Source: Bifidobacterium breve (GTDB taxonomy: Bacteria; Actinomycetota; Actinomycetes; Mycobacteriales; Mycobacteriaceae). Taken from it: a stretch of 28,829 bases of DNA. Under the pieces are notes generated by a model, which saw only the letters and a list, made by a program, of their open reading frames with translations, ran no database searches and had not been told where the DNA came from. Shown piece by piece: positions 16,938 through 24,401 of the stretch. Position numbers and translations under genes: made by a program. Positions within the stretch are counted from its first letter, which is position 1, and every line of letters begins with the position of its first letter. The DNA lies in NCBI GenBank assembly GCA_945882475.1, contig CAMCWJ010000002.1, positions 1 through 28,829 on the forward strand, read 5' to 3'.

Positions 16938-18409
16938 CGCATGCGCACCCAGGTGAAGAGGCCGCCGATCCACGCCGCCAGTGGCAGGGCAACCACGATC
17001 GCCACCAACTCCAACCACTCGGCGGCCATCCGGACCAGCGGAGTGAACCGGGTAACCGGTACCAGCAGCGCTGCTGCCAATCCGGCCGAGGCAAAGCCGA
17101 GCAACACGACGGCGCCCCACAGCAGCACCGCTGCGGACTGGCCGTGCGCGTGCACCGCATAGCGAACCACTGCTGCGCACACCGCCGCCGCGGCACCGCA
17201 CACCAGGGCGACGGCCTGGCGCCGATCGGTGAATGCCCTGGCGCGGCTGATGACGATAATCACGAACAAGATGGCCAGCACCAGGGCGCCTACGGCGCCA
17301 CGCATCCCCGGCTGCAGCGTCGCCCAGACCGCCGCCGGAAGAGCAACGGCCGCGGCCGCGCAAATGCCGGTAAGGACGTCATTCGCGCGTTTGGCGGCCG
17401 TGAAGATCGCCGTACCGCCCGGCGTCGTCTCCCGGCCGGGCTCATCGCCCTCGTCGACCGGCGCCACCGCGTCGACCGGCATGCCGTCGTTGCGGCGGAA
17501 CAGGTCGTTGCCGGTGATCGAGCCGAAGTGCGGTGGCCTGATCCGGGCGGCCGCGAGCGCCAGTGTCGGCGCCAGCGTGAGCAATACGAGCAGTCCGATC
17601 AGGGTGCACATGCCCAGCCACTGTGCGGGCAGCGGACGCCAGATCCGCACGGCCGCCACCGCCGCGCCGACAGCCCCCAGTGTCACGAGAAGTGCCGCGG
17701 CGGCGATGTGCCGCTTGGTCATTGCGGCCATCGCGCCGCTGAACACCGCTGCGGCGAGGGCTGCGATGAACAGCTGCGCGGCGCCGAGTCCGCCGGGTGC
17801 CGCAACCCCGCTGCCCACCGCGAGTGCCGGGATCGCGAGCCATCCCAATCCGTCCAACAGATCCCGATGACCGGGAAACCACCTCGATACCGACCACGCG
17901 CCGGCCGCGAACAACGCACCGATCGTGCAACAGAGCAGGGCCGGAGCCCACGACGGCGTACGGGCACGGGTGTAGATCGAGAGCCCGAGGATCACCAGCG
18001 TTGCCATCGACAGCAGGGCGATCGCGGTCCGCACGGCCGTCTCTTCGGTCACCGGAGCGAATAGTGTCCTGCCGATACGGGCCAATCCCGTTGACAGCGA
18101 CTCGTATTGCGGCTCGAAGGGATCATCGTCGAACGCCTGCGCCAGCACCAGCGTGGTGCCGTCCTCGACGCCGAGTTCATCGAGCGACTTGGTGACGTCC
18201 AGCCGGGAACCGTTAGCGCGCTGCAATTCGTAGGTCGCGGCGCCGTCGAGGCCACTCGCGCCCCGCCGCCTCAGATCCTCGTCAATCAGATCGACAACGT
18301 TGTCTATGAATACCTCGACGGGAACCGAGGCCGGATAGACCTGCGAGACCAGGTGTTCGCCACTGACGACCGCGACGGAGCACCGGGACGGAAATGCGAT
18401 GGTCGCCAT
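16934..18409 (-). CDS. eccD2: ESX membrane channel component EccD (ESX-2 type)
   Basis: 491 aa. The N-terminal 95 or so residues form the ubiquitin-like cytosolic domain (FPSRCSVAVVSGEHLVSQV... with LDELGVEDGTTLVLAQA at its end). The remainder is almost entirely hydrophobic, with about eleven transmembrane helices starting near residue 125. EccD dimers form the large membrane vestibule of ESX complexes. ATG 18409 overlaps the stop of the preceding ATPase gene by one base (TGATG), and the mycP2 start overlaps its stop. The partner subunits EccB and EccC are not encoded in the window, so the source of a complete complex is open. Confidence 0.93.
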   Translation of the reverse strand: MATIAFPSRCSVAVVSGEHLVSQVYPASVPVEVFIDNVVDLIDEDLRRRGASGLDGAATYELQRANGSRLDVTKSLDELGVEDGTTLVLAQAFDDDPFEPQYESLSTGLARIGRTLFAPVTEETAVRTAIALLSMATLVILGLSIYTRARTPSWAPALLCCTIGALFAAGAWSVSRWFPGHRDLLDGLGWLAIPALAVGSGVAAPGGLGAAQLFIAALAAAVFSGAMAAMTKRHIAAAALLVTLGAVGAAVAAVRIWRPLPAQWLGMCTLIGLLVLLTLAPTLALAAARIRPPHFGSITGNDLFRRNDGMPVDAVAPVDEGDEPGRETTPGGTAIFTAAKRANDVLTGICAAAAVALPAAVWATLQPGMRGAVGALVLAILFVIIVISRARAFTDRRQAVALVCGAAAAVCAAVVRYAVHAHGQSAAVLLWGAVVLLGFASAGLAAALLVPVTRFTPLVRMAAEWLELVAIVVALPLAAWIGGLFTWVRMR

Positions 18410-19377
18410 CAGTGGGGCCGATCGGCATCGGGCGCATACTTGTCCGCGATGACAGCGGCGATCTCGAACAGCCGCAGCCGAGTTCTCCGGTGCAACTCGT
18501 TCTCAGTGTCGATGATTCCGCCCTTGGCAAGGTGTGGATCGTGGGGCATGAACTCCACCGCCGCGCCACACTGACCGAACCGTTCGGTGAGATATGCGGT
18601 TGTGTCTTTGTCGGCGTCGTGCCGGCTGTCGTTGAGGATCACCACACTGCGCGCCACGAGTTCGTGGTGGCCCATGGATCGGAGTAGGTCAATGGAACGG
18701 GTGACCGGTAGTGACGTGTCAGGGGTCAGGCCCGAAACGAACACCAGGGTGTCGCAGGAATCCAGAACGGCTTTCATCACCGGATGCTCAAGATCGTCGG
18801 AGCAGTCGGCGATGATCATGCTGTGGGTGCGCCTCAGTCGCGCCAGGACACCGTTGAACATCATTGGAGCCAATGGACGGGGTTGGTCCGAAGCTCGGTT
18901 TCCGGCCAGTACGTCCAATCCGATGGTGTTCTGTCCCAGATGTTCCCGGATATCGGCATACCCGTACACGTCGGTGTCGTTCAGCACCCCCGCGTAGTCC
19001 CCGGGCGGTGCCTCGTCGATCCGACCGGAGAGGGTTCCGAAGCCCGGCGTGGCATCGATGGCGACCACGTTGTCCGGACGGCACTCGCGAAACACGCTGC
19101 CGATCGAGGTCGCCAAGGTGGTCTTACCCACTCCGCCCTTGCCCGAGACGAAGGCGATCACGTACTGCTTGCGGATGTGACGCCGGATTCTCTCCCTGAG
19201 TTCGCGATAGTGTCGCTCGGCCGGCGACTCTCCGGGGTTCACGGACCGCAACGAAGCGGTGTAGACACACTTGCGCCATCCCGATCCCGGTGGAATCTTC
19301 CGTGGCGCAACCATGTCCGAGATTCGCAGCGTGCCGGACATCGAGTCGGCGGGGCGTTCGTTCCATGTAGTGGTCAT
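18409..19377 (-). CDS. MinD/ParA-like ATPase of the ESX cluster (EspI/Rv3888c-like)
   Basis: 322 aa. It has a deviant Walker A GKGGVGKTT at residues 79-87, preceded by a basic, probably flexible N-terminus. Further P-loop blocks are VVAIDATPGFGTLSGRID and SMIIADCSDDL. The fold is the MinD/ParA/SIMIBI class that includes EspI (Rv3876) of ESX-1 and Rv3888c of ESX-2. Unlike EspI, it lacks the long proline-rich N-terminal extension. EspI has been linked to down-regulating ESX-1 secretion when ATP is low; a similar role here is inference. Its ATG directly abuts the espG2 stop and its stop overlaps eccD2. Confidence 0.85.
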   Translation of the reverse strand: MTTTWNERPADSMSGTLRISDMVAPRKIPPGSGWRKCVYTASLRSVNPGESPAERHYRELRERIRRHIRKQYVIAFVSGKGGVGKTTLATSIGSVFRECRPDNVVAIDATPGFGTLSGRIDEAPPGDYAGVLNDTDVYGYADIREHLGQNTIGLDVLAGNRASDQPRPLAPMMFNGVLARLRRTHSMIIADCSDDLEHPVMKAVLDSCDTLVFVSGLTPDTSLPVTRSIDLLRSMGHHELVARSVVILNDSRHDADKDTTAYLTERFGQCGAAVEFMPHDPHLAKGGIIDTENELHRRTRLRLFEIAAVIADKYAPDADRPH

Positions 19378-20208
19378 CTAGACAGCCCTTCTCTGTGAGT
19401 ACCAGTCGTTGTCCGCCGGGAGGCGGCGGACCAGTTGCGCGACAGCCGCGGCGATACCTCCGGCCGTTCCGGGCGCGACGATCATCCAGGACCTGCCCTC
19501 CCGGACGATGTGTTCGCCGAGCAACCTTCCCTGCGGGGTGTCGATGATCGTCACCGCACCGGAATCGACGAAAGTGCGGGCCGGTGCCCCGGCTACGCCG
19601 GATTGAATTGCCACGATTGAGATCCGCGCCGAGCACTCGGTGTCTGCGGCCGACATCAGTGTGTTGATCTGGCCACGGTCCAGCCCGCGGTCCGCGAGGA
19701 GGGTGCGCAGACCGCGGCTGCCGCGAATACCGGCTACCAACTCAGCGGCATCGAGGGTGACCGGCTGCAACCGGGCCGGAGCCACATCGCCGCAGAGACG
19801 GTCGATCTGTGTGTTGATCAACTCCGCCGCGCCGTGCTCGGTGGTTGCGGTCCCGACTCCGGTCAGGCTGACGACGGATCCGCTGCGTTCCAGGACCACC
19901 CACCACTGAGCGAAGCGGGCCAACAGGACTCGCGGGCCGACCTGCGCGCCGGGTGTTCCGAACAGCAACATCAGCGCGACCTCGCGGCGTGACAGCACCG
20001 TCAGCCAGTCCAGCACCGCGGGGTCCACAGCGGCCTCGTCGGTGATCGCGCCCACGGCTCGCAGGTCGGCGGCGACGGGATGATCCAGGGCCATCGATCT
20101 GGTCTCGCAGCTGGGCAGATGCGGACGCAGGCCGATTTCGGGCGAGAGCACCTCGATGCCGGCCAGCACCTGTAGCACCCACAGGCCGTCAAGAGTCGTT
20201 GTCAACAC
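19378..20208 (-). CDS. espG2: EspG, cytosolic PE-PPE chaperone (ESX-2 type)
   Basis: 276 aa, the same length I recall for M. tuberculosis EspG2 (Rv3889c). EspG proteins bind the hydrophobic tip of the PPE protein in a PE-PPE pair and keep it soluble for secretion. The sequence has the EspG pattern: LTTTLDGLWVLQVLAGIEVL at the start, LPSCETRSMALDHPVAADL near residue 32, then a central beta-sheet and helical bundle. The GTG start at 20208 is preceded by GAGGAG five bases upstream. A strong stem-loop (20223-20261) ends just before that ribosome-binding site. It presumably serves the PPE encoded upstream. Confidence 0.9.
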   Translation of the reverse strand: MLTTTLDGLWVLQVLAGIEVLSPEIGLRPHLPSCETRSMALDHPVAADLRAVGAITDEAAVDPAVLDWLTVLSRREVALMLLFGTPGAQVGPRVLLARFAQWWVVLERSGSVVSLTGVGTATTEHGAAELINTQIDRLCGDVAPARLQPVTLDAAELVAGIRGSRGLRTLLADRGLDRGQINTLMSAADTECSARISIVAIQSGVAGAPARTFVDSGAVTIIDTPQGRLLGEHIVREGRSWMIVAPGTAGGIAAAVAQLVRRLPADNDWYSQRRAV

Positions 20209-20222
20209 GGCGTCTCCTCGCT

Positions 20223-20261
20223 GTCAGCCGCGGGGCACGTGAGAAGTGCCCCGCAGCTGAC
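20223..20261 (-). promoter_or_regulatory. 16-bp stem-loop between esxC and espG2
   Basis: Arms at 20223-20238 and 20246-20261 are inverted repeats of 16 bp with one mismatch, which becomes a G-U wobble in the minus-strand transcript. The loop is 7 nt. The stem is very GC-rich and no U-tract follows, so it is not a standard intrinsic terminator. It starts about 23 nt after the esxC stop and ends 3-4 nt before the espG2 ribosome-binding site. It could stabilise the esxDC mRNA, attenuate readthrough, or limit espG2 translation. Confidence 0.75.
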
Positions 20262-20284
20262 CGCGTTGCTCGAAAAGCGAGTTG

Positions 20285-20572
20285 CTAGAAAAGGTTGCCC
20301 ATCATGACGTCGGTCTGATGAGCGCTGTCGTTGACGTTGCTGATCGTCTGGCCATGACGGTTCATCGTGTCGATCAGACCTCGCAGGCCCTGCAACATCT
20401 GGATCTGCGCGGAATGAAAGGAGGCCGCCGCCGAGCCCTGGAAGAAGTCGGCGACCGCATTGGTGCGCCCCAGGATGTCGTCGTGAAGGCCCATCAGTTG
20501 GGCGCTGCGGGCCCCGACATCGGAGGCGAAGTCCGCCACTCCGCCGTGGTTGTACGTGATATTGCCGCTCAT
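20285..20572 (-). CDS. esxC: WXG100-family protein EsxC (ESX-2 substrate)
   Basis: 95 aa helical-hairpin protein, expected to form a heterodimer with EsxD and to be secreted by ESX-2. The N-terminus SGNITYNHGGVADFASDVG and the block TNAVADFFQG match EsxC (Rv3890c, also 95 aa). At the turn where WXG100 proteins have Trp-x-Gly, this protein has Phe44-Gln-Gly46, as in EsxC of M. tuberculosis. It has an AAAGGAA ribosome-binding site. It lies 30 bp downstream of esxD and is followed by the stem-loop. Confidence 0.92.
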   Translation of the reverse strand: MSGNITYNHGGVADFASDVGARSAQLMGLHDDILGRTNAVADFFQGSAAASFHSAQIQMLQGLRGLIDTMNRHGQTISNVNDSAHQTDVMMGNLF

Positions 20573-20602
20573 TCGAAGTTCCTTTCTTGGTTTGGGTTTC
20601 GA

Positions 20603-20905
20603 TCAGGCGGTGGCGAAGCCGCTCAGACTGTTCGCGGCATCGGCTTCGTGGCTCTCCATCATCGAAGCCGCCTGGCCGAGCCCCTGGGCCAGCCGCGTGC
20701 CGCCGGTGATGACCTGTTGCAGGTCCTGGTTGATCTGCACCGCGGTGCTGACCGAAGCCAGCTGGGCTTGACCACCCCATACCGCCGAGCCGAGCCCCTC
20801 GTGGGTGCTCAGGTATCCGTTGGCGATAGCTGTGGCGTGTTCCAACGCGGATTCGATTGCTTGACGGGTGCTTCGCAACACCTCGGGTGTGACGATCAGG
20901 GTCAT
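20603..20905 (-). CDS. esxD: WXG100-family protein EsxD (ESX-2 substrate)
   Basis: 100 aa. The first helix is followed by Trp43-Gly-Gly45, the WxG turn, and a second helix that ends GGTRLAQGLGQAASMMESHE. This second part is close to what I recall of EsxD (Rv3891c). It is the likely dimer partner of EsxC. I see no C-terminal YxxxD/E export signal in either EsxC or EsxD. The AAAGGAG ribosome-binding site is very strong, consistent with high expression. A candidate internal promoter lies in the 122-bp gap after the PPE gene. Confidence 0.92.
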   Translation of the reverse strand: MTLIVTPEVLRSTRQAIESALEHATAIANGYLSTHEGLGSAVWGGQAQLASVSTAVQINQDLQQVITGGTRLAQGLGQAASMMESHEADAANSLSGFATA

Positions 20906-20950
20906 CGGATCTCCTTTTGCCAGTCCCCCTCGGATAGGGGTGTGGGTAGG

Positions 20951-20979
20951 AGTATTGAACCGGTGAGAGGTGCTGTCAC
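20951..20979 (-). promoter_or_regulatory. Candidate internal promoter ahead of esxD
   Basis: Minus strand: GTGACA (20979-20974) and AATACT (20956-20951) with a 17-bp spacer. The -35 matches 5 of 6 bases and the -10 matches 4 of 6. It would give a leader of about 40 nt to esxD. It lies in the only gap over 100 bp inside the cluster, between PPE and esxD. Confidence 0.35.
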
Positions 20980-21027
20980 TTCACCCTGGAGCAAACCCAT
21001 TTCAATGACGTTGCGAGGCAGGAGGAC

Positions 21028-22305
21028 CTAACGGTCCCGCTCCTCGGACCGCCTGTCGCCGGGGAGCATAAGCCGGGCCCGAACCACCACGTCCCTGTCG
21101 TCCCCTGGTTTGCTGAGGCCTGCCACGCCCCCGTGGGTCGGGGAAACCGGCATGGGCACGCCACCCAAACCGGCGGGAGACACCCCGAGACCACCGGGCA
21201 GGCCTGGCTTGGAGCTTGCGGACCGGGCTGAGTTCTCGGGCGCGAAACTGTTGGTCGGACGGGTGTAGCTGGTGAGGCCGGCGCCGGCAGCCCCGAACCC
21301 GGAGGGTGCACCGCCGCCGATCACAGCGGCCGAAGCGGAACCGGCGGCCGCTGAACCGAGTCCCGCGGCGCCGACGCCTGGGACACCCAGGCCGATCCCC
21401 CCGCCTGGGACAGCCGGCCCGATCCCGTCAGCCGGGACAGCCGGCCCGATCCCGTCTGCTGGAAGCAGGTCCTCGTCGGCAACTCGACCGGCAGACCGGG
21501 GCATGCTCGCCAACCCCTGAAGGGCCTGCAGCGGCGCCTGGAACATGCCCAGCGTCGGCTGCAGCGAACCCATGACTGACTGCATCGGCTGGGCCATCGT
21601 CGATGCGATCTGCATCGCCTGCCCGGCCGCCGCGGTGGGCGCCGTGGCCGCGTCAGCGGTCACGGCAGCGGCCCGGCCGGACTCCTGCACGGCCATTCCA
21701 GCGGTGGCCTCCGCGGCGGTCTGGGCCGCTGCGGCCAGGGCGGCCGCGGGCGCGGCGGGCGGCGCGGCGGACAGCGGGGGCGGAACAGCGAGAGCTGGCA
21801 CCAGAGCGGCAAGCGCGGCACCGTAAGCCGTTCCGGCGCTTGCGTTTTGCGGCCAGTGCTCCCCGAAGTAGATAAGGTCCAGGGCGACGATAGCGGGCGT
21901 CAACGCTCCCAGAACCATCGGATTCATCGCCACATCCGCAGCCTGCTCAGCCCGATTGGCCAGCGACACCTCGGCCGGAATCATTGCCGCCAACGCCGCC
22001 TGATAGGCGGCGACTCCGCTGAAAGCGATCGGCGGCTTCTGTTGAACCCACCCGGCCAAGAGTTGCAACTGGGTATTGAGGCCGGTGACCGCAGTGGCCG
22101 AACTCAGCCCGCCAACGCCCTCGAAGCCCAGTGCCGTCACCCCCGCATTGAGGGTCGACAGCGAGAAGGTCACTTCGTGGAGTGCCATCAACGCCTGCCA
22201 CACCGCGGCACTGGCGATCGTCGTCGCCGTTCCGGCCGCACCCGGACCGGCCAGCCTCAGGTAGTTGGCCTCCGGCGGGGAGCACGGCCACGCTGGATCC
22301 GGCAT
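21028..22305 (-). CDS. PPE family protein of ESX-2 (PPE69-like)
   Basis: 425 aa. The PPE signature is at residues 10-12 (MPDPAWPCSPPEANYL). The helical PPE domain continues to about residue 180, ending in motifs such as NPMVLGALTPAIVALDLIYFGEHWPQN that I recognise from PPE69 (Rv3892c). The C-terminal half is low-complexity, rich in Ala, Gly and Pro, with a three-unit repeat ending in ADGIGPAVP (DNA 21380-21460) and a charged end (DRRSEERDR). Its partner is the PE protein 10 bp upstream and its chaperone is EspG2. No ribosome-binding site is obvious before ATG 22305, so translation is probably coupled to PE. M. tuberculosis PPE69 is about 399 aa. Confidence 0.9.
   Translation of the reverse strand: MPDPAWPCSPPEANYLRLAGPGAAGTATTIASAAVWQALMALHEVTFSLSTLNAGVTALGFEGVGGLSSATAVTGLNTQLQLLAGWVQQKPPIAFSGVAAYQAALAAMIPAEVSLANRAEQAADVAMNPMVLGALTPAIVALDLIYFGEHWPQNASAGTAYGAALAALVPALAVPPPLSAAPPAAPAAALAAAAQTAAEATAGMAVQESGRAAAVTADAATAPTAAAGQAMQIASTMAQPMQSVMGSLQPTLGMFQAPLQALQGLASMPRSAGRVADEDLLPADGIGPAVPADGIGPAVPGGGIGLGVPGVGAAGLGSAAAGSASAAVIGGGAPSGFGAAGAGLTSYTRPTNSFAPENSARSASSKPGLPGGLGVSPAGLGGVPMPVSPTHGGVAGLSKPGDDRDVVVRARLMLPGDRRSEERDR
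21380..21460 (-). repeat. Three 27-bp tandem units inside the PPE gene
   Basis: Units are 21380-21406 (degenerate), 21407-21433 and 21434-21460. The last two are nearly identical in DNA and both encode ADGIGPAVP; the first encodes GGGIGLGVP. All are 9 codons, so copy-number change keeps the frame. They lie in the variable C-terminal half of the PPE protein. Confidence 0.85.
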
Positions 22306-22315
22306 CGTGGCGGTG

Positions 22316-22615
22316 CTACAGCGCGAGGGTGGTGTTGTTGATGGCGTCCGTCACGGTGTACGTCGCGGCGGCCACCTCTTGCGCGGCCGCGAACTCACCC
22401 CGTTCGGCCAGGTGCTCGCTTGCGGTTCCCAGGTAGACCGCACCTGCCGCGTTGAGCGCCGCGGCGAACGCCACGGAGTCCAGATCCGCGCCCATCGGCA
22501 CCGCCCCGGTCAGTGCTTCAGCAGCCGCTGCAGTGGTGGCCGCCATCCCGGCACTGATTCCCGCCTCGGTTGACCCCGAAGCACTGACCGTTGCTGCGTT
22601 GACATTCAAGACCAT
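22316..22615 (-). CDS. PE family protein of ESX-2 (PE36-like)
   Basis: 99 aa, a PE domain only with no C-terminal extension. It forms a heterodimer with the PPE protein. The helix-turn-helix is followed at residues 86-90 by Tyr-Thr-Val-Thr-Asp, a YxxxD/E type VII export signal, and a short unstructured tail. The middle, VPMGADLDSVAFAAALNAAGAVYLG, resembles PE36 (Rv3893c). ATG 22615 has a GAGAGGG site and a good promoter upstream. In M. tuberculosis this gene follows eccB2-eccC2; here it is the first gene of the operon. Confidence 0.88.
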   Translation of the reverse strand: MVLNVNAATVSASGSTEAGISAGMAATTAAAAEALTGAVPMGADLDSVAFAAALNAAGAVYLGTASEHLAERGEFAAAQEVAAATYTVTDAINNTTLAL

Positions 22616-22662
22616 CGTCAGACCCTCTCGTCGAACCGCGTTCCTCAGCCGCGGATCACGTC

Positions 22663-22702
22663 ACAGTAGGAGTGCGTCGCAGTTCTGTCGATTCATCCGA
22701 CA
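22663..22702 (-). promoter_or_regulatory. Promoter of the ESX-2-like operon with overlapping inverted repeat
   Basis: Minus strand: TCGACA (22691-22686), 17-bp spacer, TACTGT (22668-22663). The -35 is 5 of 6 and the -10 fits TAnnnT. Transcription would start near 22656, about 40 nt before the PE start codon. An inverted repeat TGTCG-N7-CGACA (22686-22702) covers the -35 and could be an operator for an unknown regulator. The rest of the 255-bp gap to glpK (22703-22870) holds only the glpK ribosome-binding site that I can identify. Confidence 0.45.
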
Positions 22703-22870
22703 ACAGCCTCAGCAAACCGCCGATCCGAGAGGCTCCGAGGGGTCAGGACAGGGACCGGAAGCCAGGACCGGGGTTTGCCGCCCAACGCCCACCGCCGTTT
22801 TCGCCCTGCGCCGCCAGTGCCGGTGGCAGACTCCCAGCACAGTTCATCCAGGCGCACCCGAGGAGCACCG

Positions 22871-24385
22871 ATGCCCGATTTCGTCGCAGCCATCGACCAG
22901 GGAACCACCAGCACCCGTTGCATGATCTTCGACCACAACGGTCTGGAGATCGGCCGGCATCAGCTGGAGCACCAGCAGATCCTGCCGCGGGCCGGCTGGG
23001 TGGAGCACAACCCGACCGAGATCTGGGGCCGGACCCAGACCGTGGTGACCTCGGCACTGAACAACACCAACCTCAAGGCCACCGACATCGCCGCGCTGGG
23101 CATCACCAATCAGCGCGAGACCACGATGGTGTGGAACCGCAAGACCGGACAGCCCTACTACAACGCGATCGTCTGGCAGGACACCCGCACCGATCAGATC
23201 GCCGCCGCACTGGACCGCGACAGCCGCGGCGAGGTGATCCGGCGCAAGGCCGGACTGCCGCCGGCGACCTACTTCTCCGGCGGAAAGCTGCAGTGGATCC
23301 TGGAGAACGTTGACGGCGTCCGCGCCGCGGCCGAACGCGGCGATGCACTGTTCGGCACCCCCGACGTGTGGGTGCTGTGGAACCTCACCGGCGGTCCGGC
23401 CGGCGGCGTCCACGTGACCGACCCGACCAATGCCAGCCGCACCATGCTGATGGATCTGGAGACCCTGGACTGGGACGACGAATTGTTGTCGTTCTTCGAT
23501 ATTCCGCGGCAAATGCTGCCGGAGATCCGGCCGTCGTCGTCGCCGCAGCCGTACGGGACGACCAGGGCGGACGGCCCGATGGGCGGGGAGGTGCCGGTGA
23601 CCGCCATTCTGGGCGACCAGCAGGCCGCCATGGTCGGCCAGGTGTGTCTTGCCCCCGGTGAGGCCAAGAACACCTACGGCACCGGTAACTTCCTGCTGCT
23701 CAACACCGGCGAGAAGATCGTCCGAAGCAAGAACGGCCTGTTGACCACGGTGTGCTACCAGTTCGGAGACGCGAAACCTGTTTACGCCCTTGAAGGTTCG
23801 ATCGCAGTGACCGGATCGGCGGTGCAGTGGCTGCGCGATCAGCTCGGCATCATCAGCGGTGCCTCGGACAGCGAGACCCTGGCCCGCCAGGTCGAGGACA
23901 ACGGCGGCGTCTACTTCGTCCCGGCCTTTTCCGGACTGTTCGCACCGTACTGGCGCTCGGACGCGCGCGGGGCCATCGTCGGCCTGTCGAGATTTAATTC
24001 CAACGCCCACATCGCTCGGGCGACGCTGGAGGCCATCTGCTACCAGAGCCGCGACGTCGTCGACGCCATGGCCGCCGACTCGGGAGTGCCCCTGGAGGTG
24101 CTCAAGGTCGACGGCGGGGTCACGCTCAACGAACTGTGTATGCAGATCCAGGCAGATGTGCTCGGAGTGGACGTCGTGCGACCGAAGGTGCCCGAGACCA
24201 CCGCACTGGGCGCGGCCTACGGCGCCGGCCTGGCGGTCGGCTACTGGTCGGATCCCGAGGATCTGCGGGCCAACTGGCAGGAAGATCGGCGGTGGTCACC
24301 GTCCTGGACCGACGAGCAGCGCGCCGCCGGGTACGCGGGCTGGCGCAAGGCGGTGGAGCGCACGCTGGACTGGGTCGACGTCTGA
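22871..24385 (+). CDS. glpK: Glycerol kinase
   Basis: 504 aa, FGGY-family kinase converting glycerol and ATP to sn-glycerol 3-phosphate in the cytoplasm. The N-terminal phosphate-binding motif AAIDQGTTSTRCMIFD is at about residues 6-21. The catalytic base is Asp249 in LGDQQAAMVGQ, and GTGNFLLLNTGEK and ETTALGAAYGAGLAVGYW belong to the ATP-binding half. The start is ATG 22871 behind GAGGAG; the 32 open codons upstream are intergenic. Length is normal and the frame intact. It is divergent from the ESX-2-like operon and begins where eccC2/eccB2 would be expected. No glpF or glpD is in view. Confidence 0.96.
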   Translation: MPDFVAAIDQGTTSTRCMIFDHNGLEIGRHQLEHQQILPRAGWVEHNPTEIWGRTQTVVTSALNNTNLKATDIAALGITNQRETTMVWNRKTGQPYYNAIVWQDTRTDQIAAALDRDSRGEVIRRKAGLPPATYFSGGKLQWILENVDGVRAAAERGDALFGTPDVWVLWNLTGGPAGGVHVTDPTNASRTMLMDLETLDWDDELLSFFDIPRQMLPEIRPSSSPQPYGTTRADGPMGGEVPVTAILGDQQAAMVGQVCLAPGEAKNTYGTGNFLLLNTGEKIVRSKNGLLTTVCYQFGDAKPVYALEGSIAVTGSAVQWLRDQLGIISGASDSETLARQVEDNGGVYFVPAFSGLFAPYWRSDARGAIVGLSRFNSNAHIARATLEAICYQSRDVVDAMAADSGVPLEVLKVDGGVTLNELCMQIQADVLGVDVVRPKVPETTALGAAYGAGLAVGYWSDPEDLRANWQEDRRWSPSWTDEQRAAGYAGWRKAVERTLDWVDV

Positions 24386-24401
24386 TGCAACAGTGGGTCC
24401 C

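Noticed and set aside
16938..17363. 142 codons extending mycP2 upstream of its ATG
   Set aside because: They are Arg/Gly-rich shadow of eccD2; the signal peptide and ATGA overlap fix the start at 16937.
20930..20950. Short CCCCT/AGGGG hairpin between PPE and esxD
   Set aside because: Arms are only 5 bp and no tail follows; too weak to call.
22844..24010. 388-codon minus-strand frame that could have been an eccC remnant upstream of PE
   Set aside because: The translation shows no FtsK/EccC motifs and the region is fully explained by glpK on the other strand.
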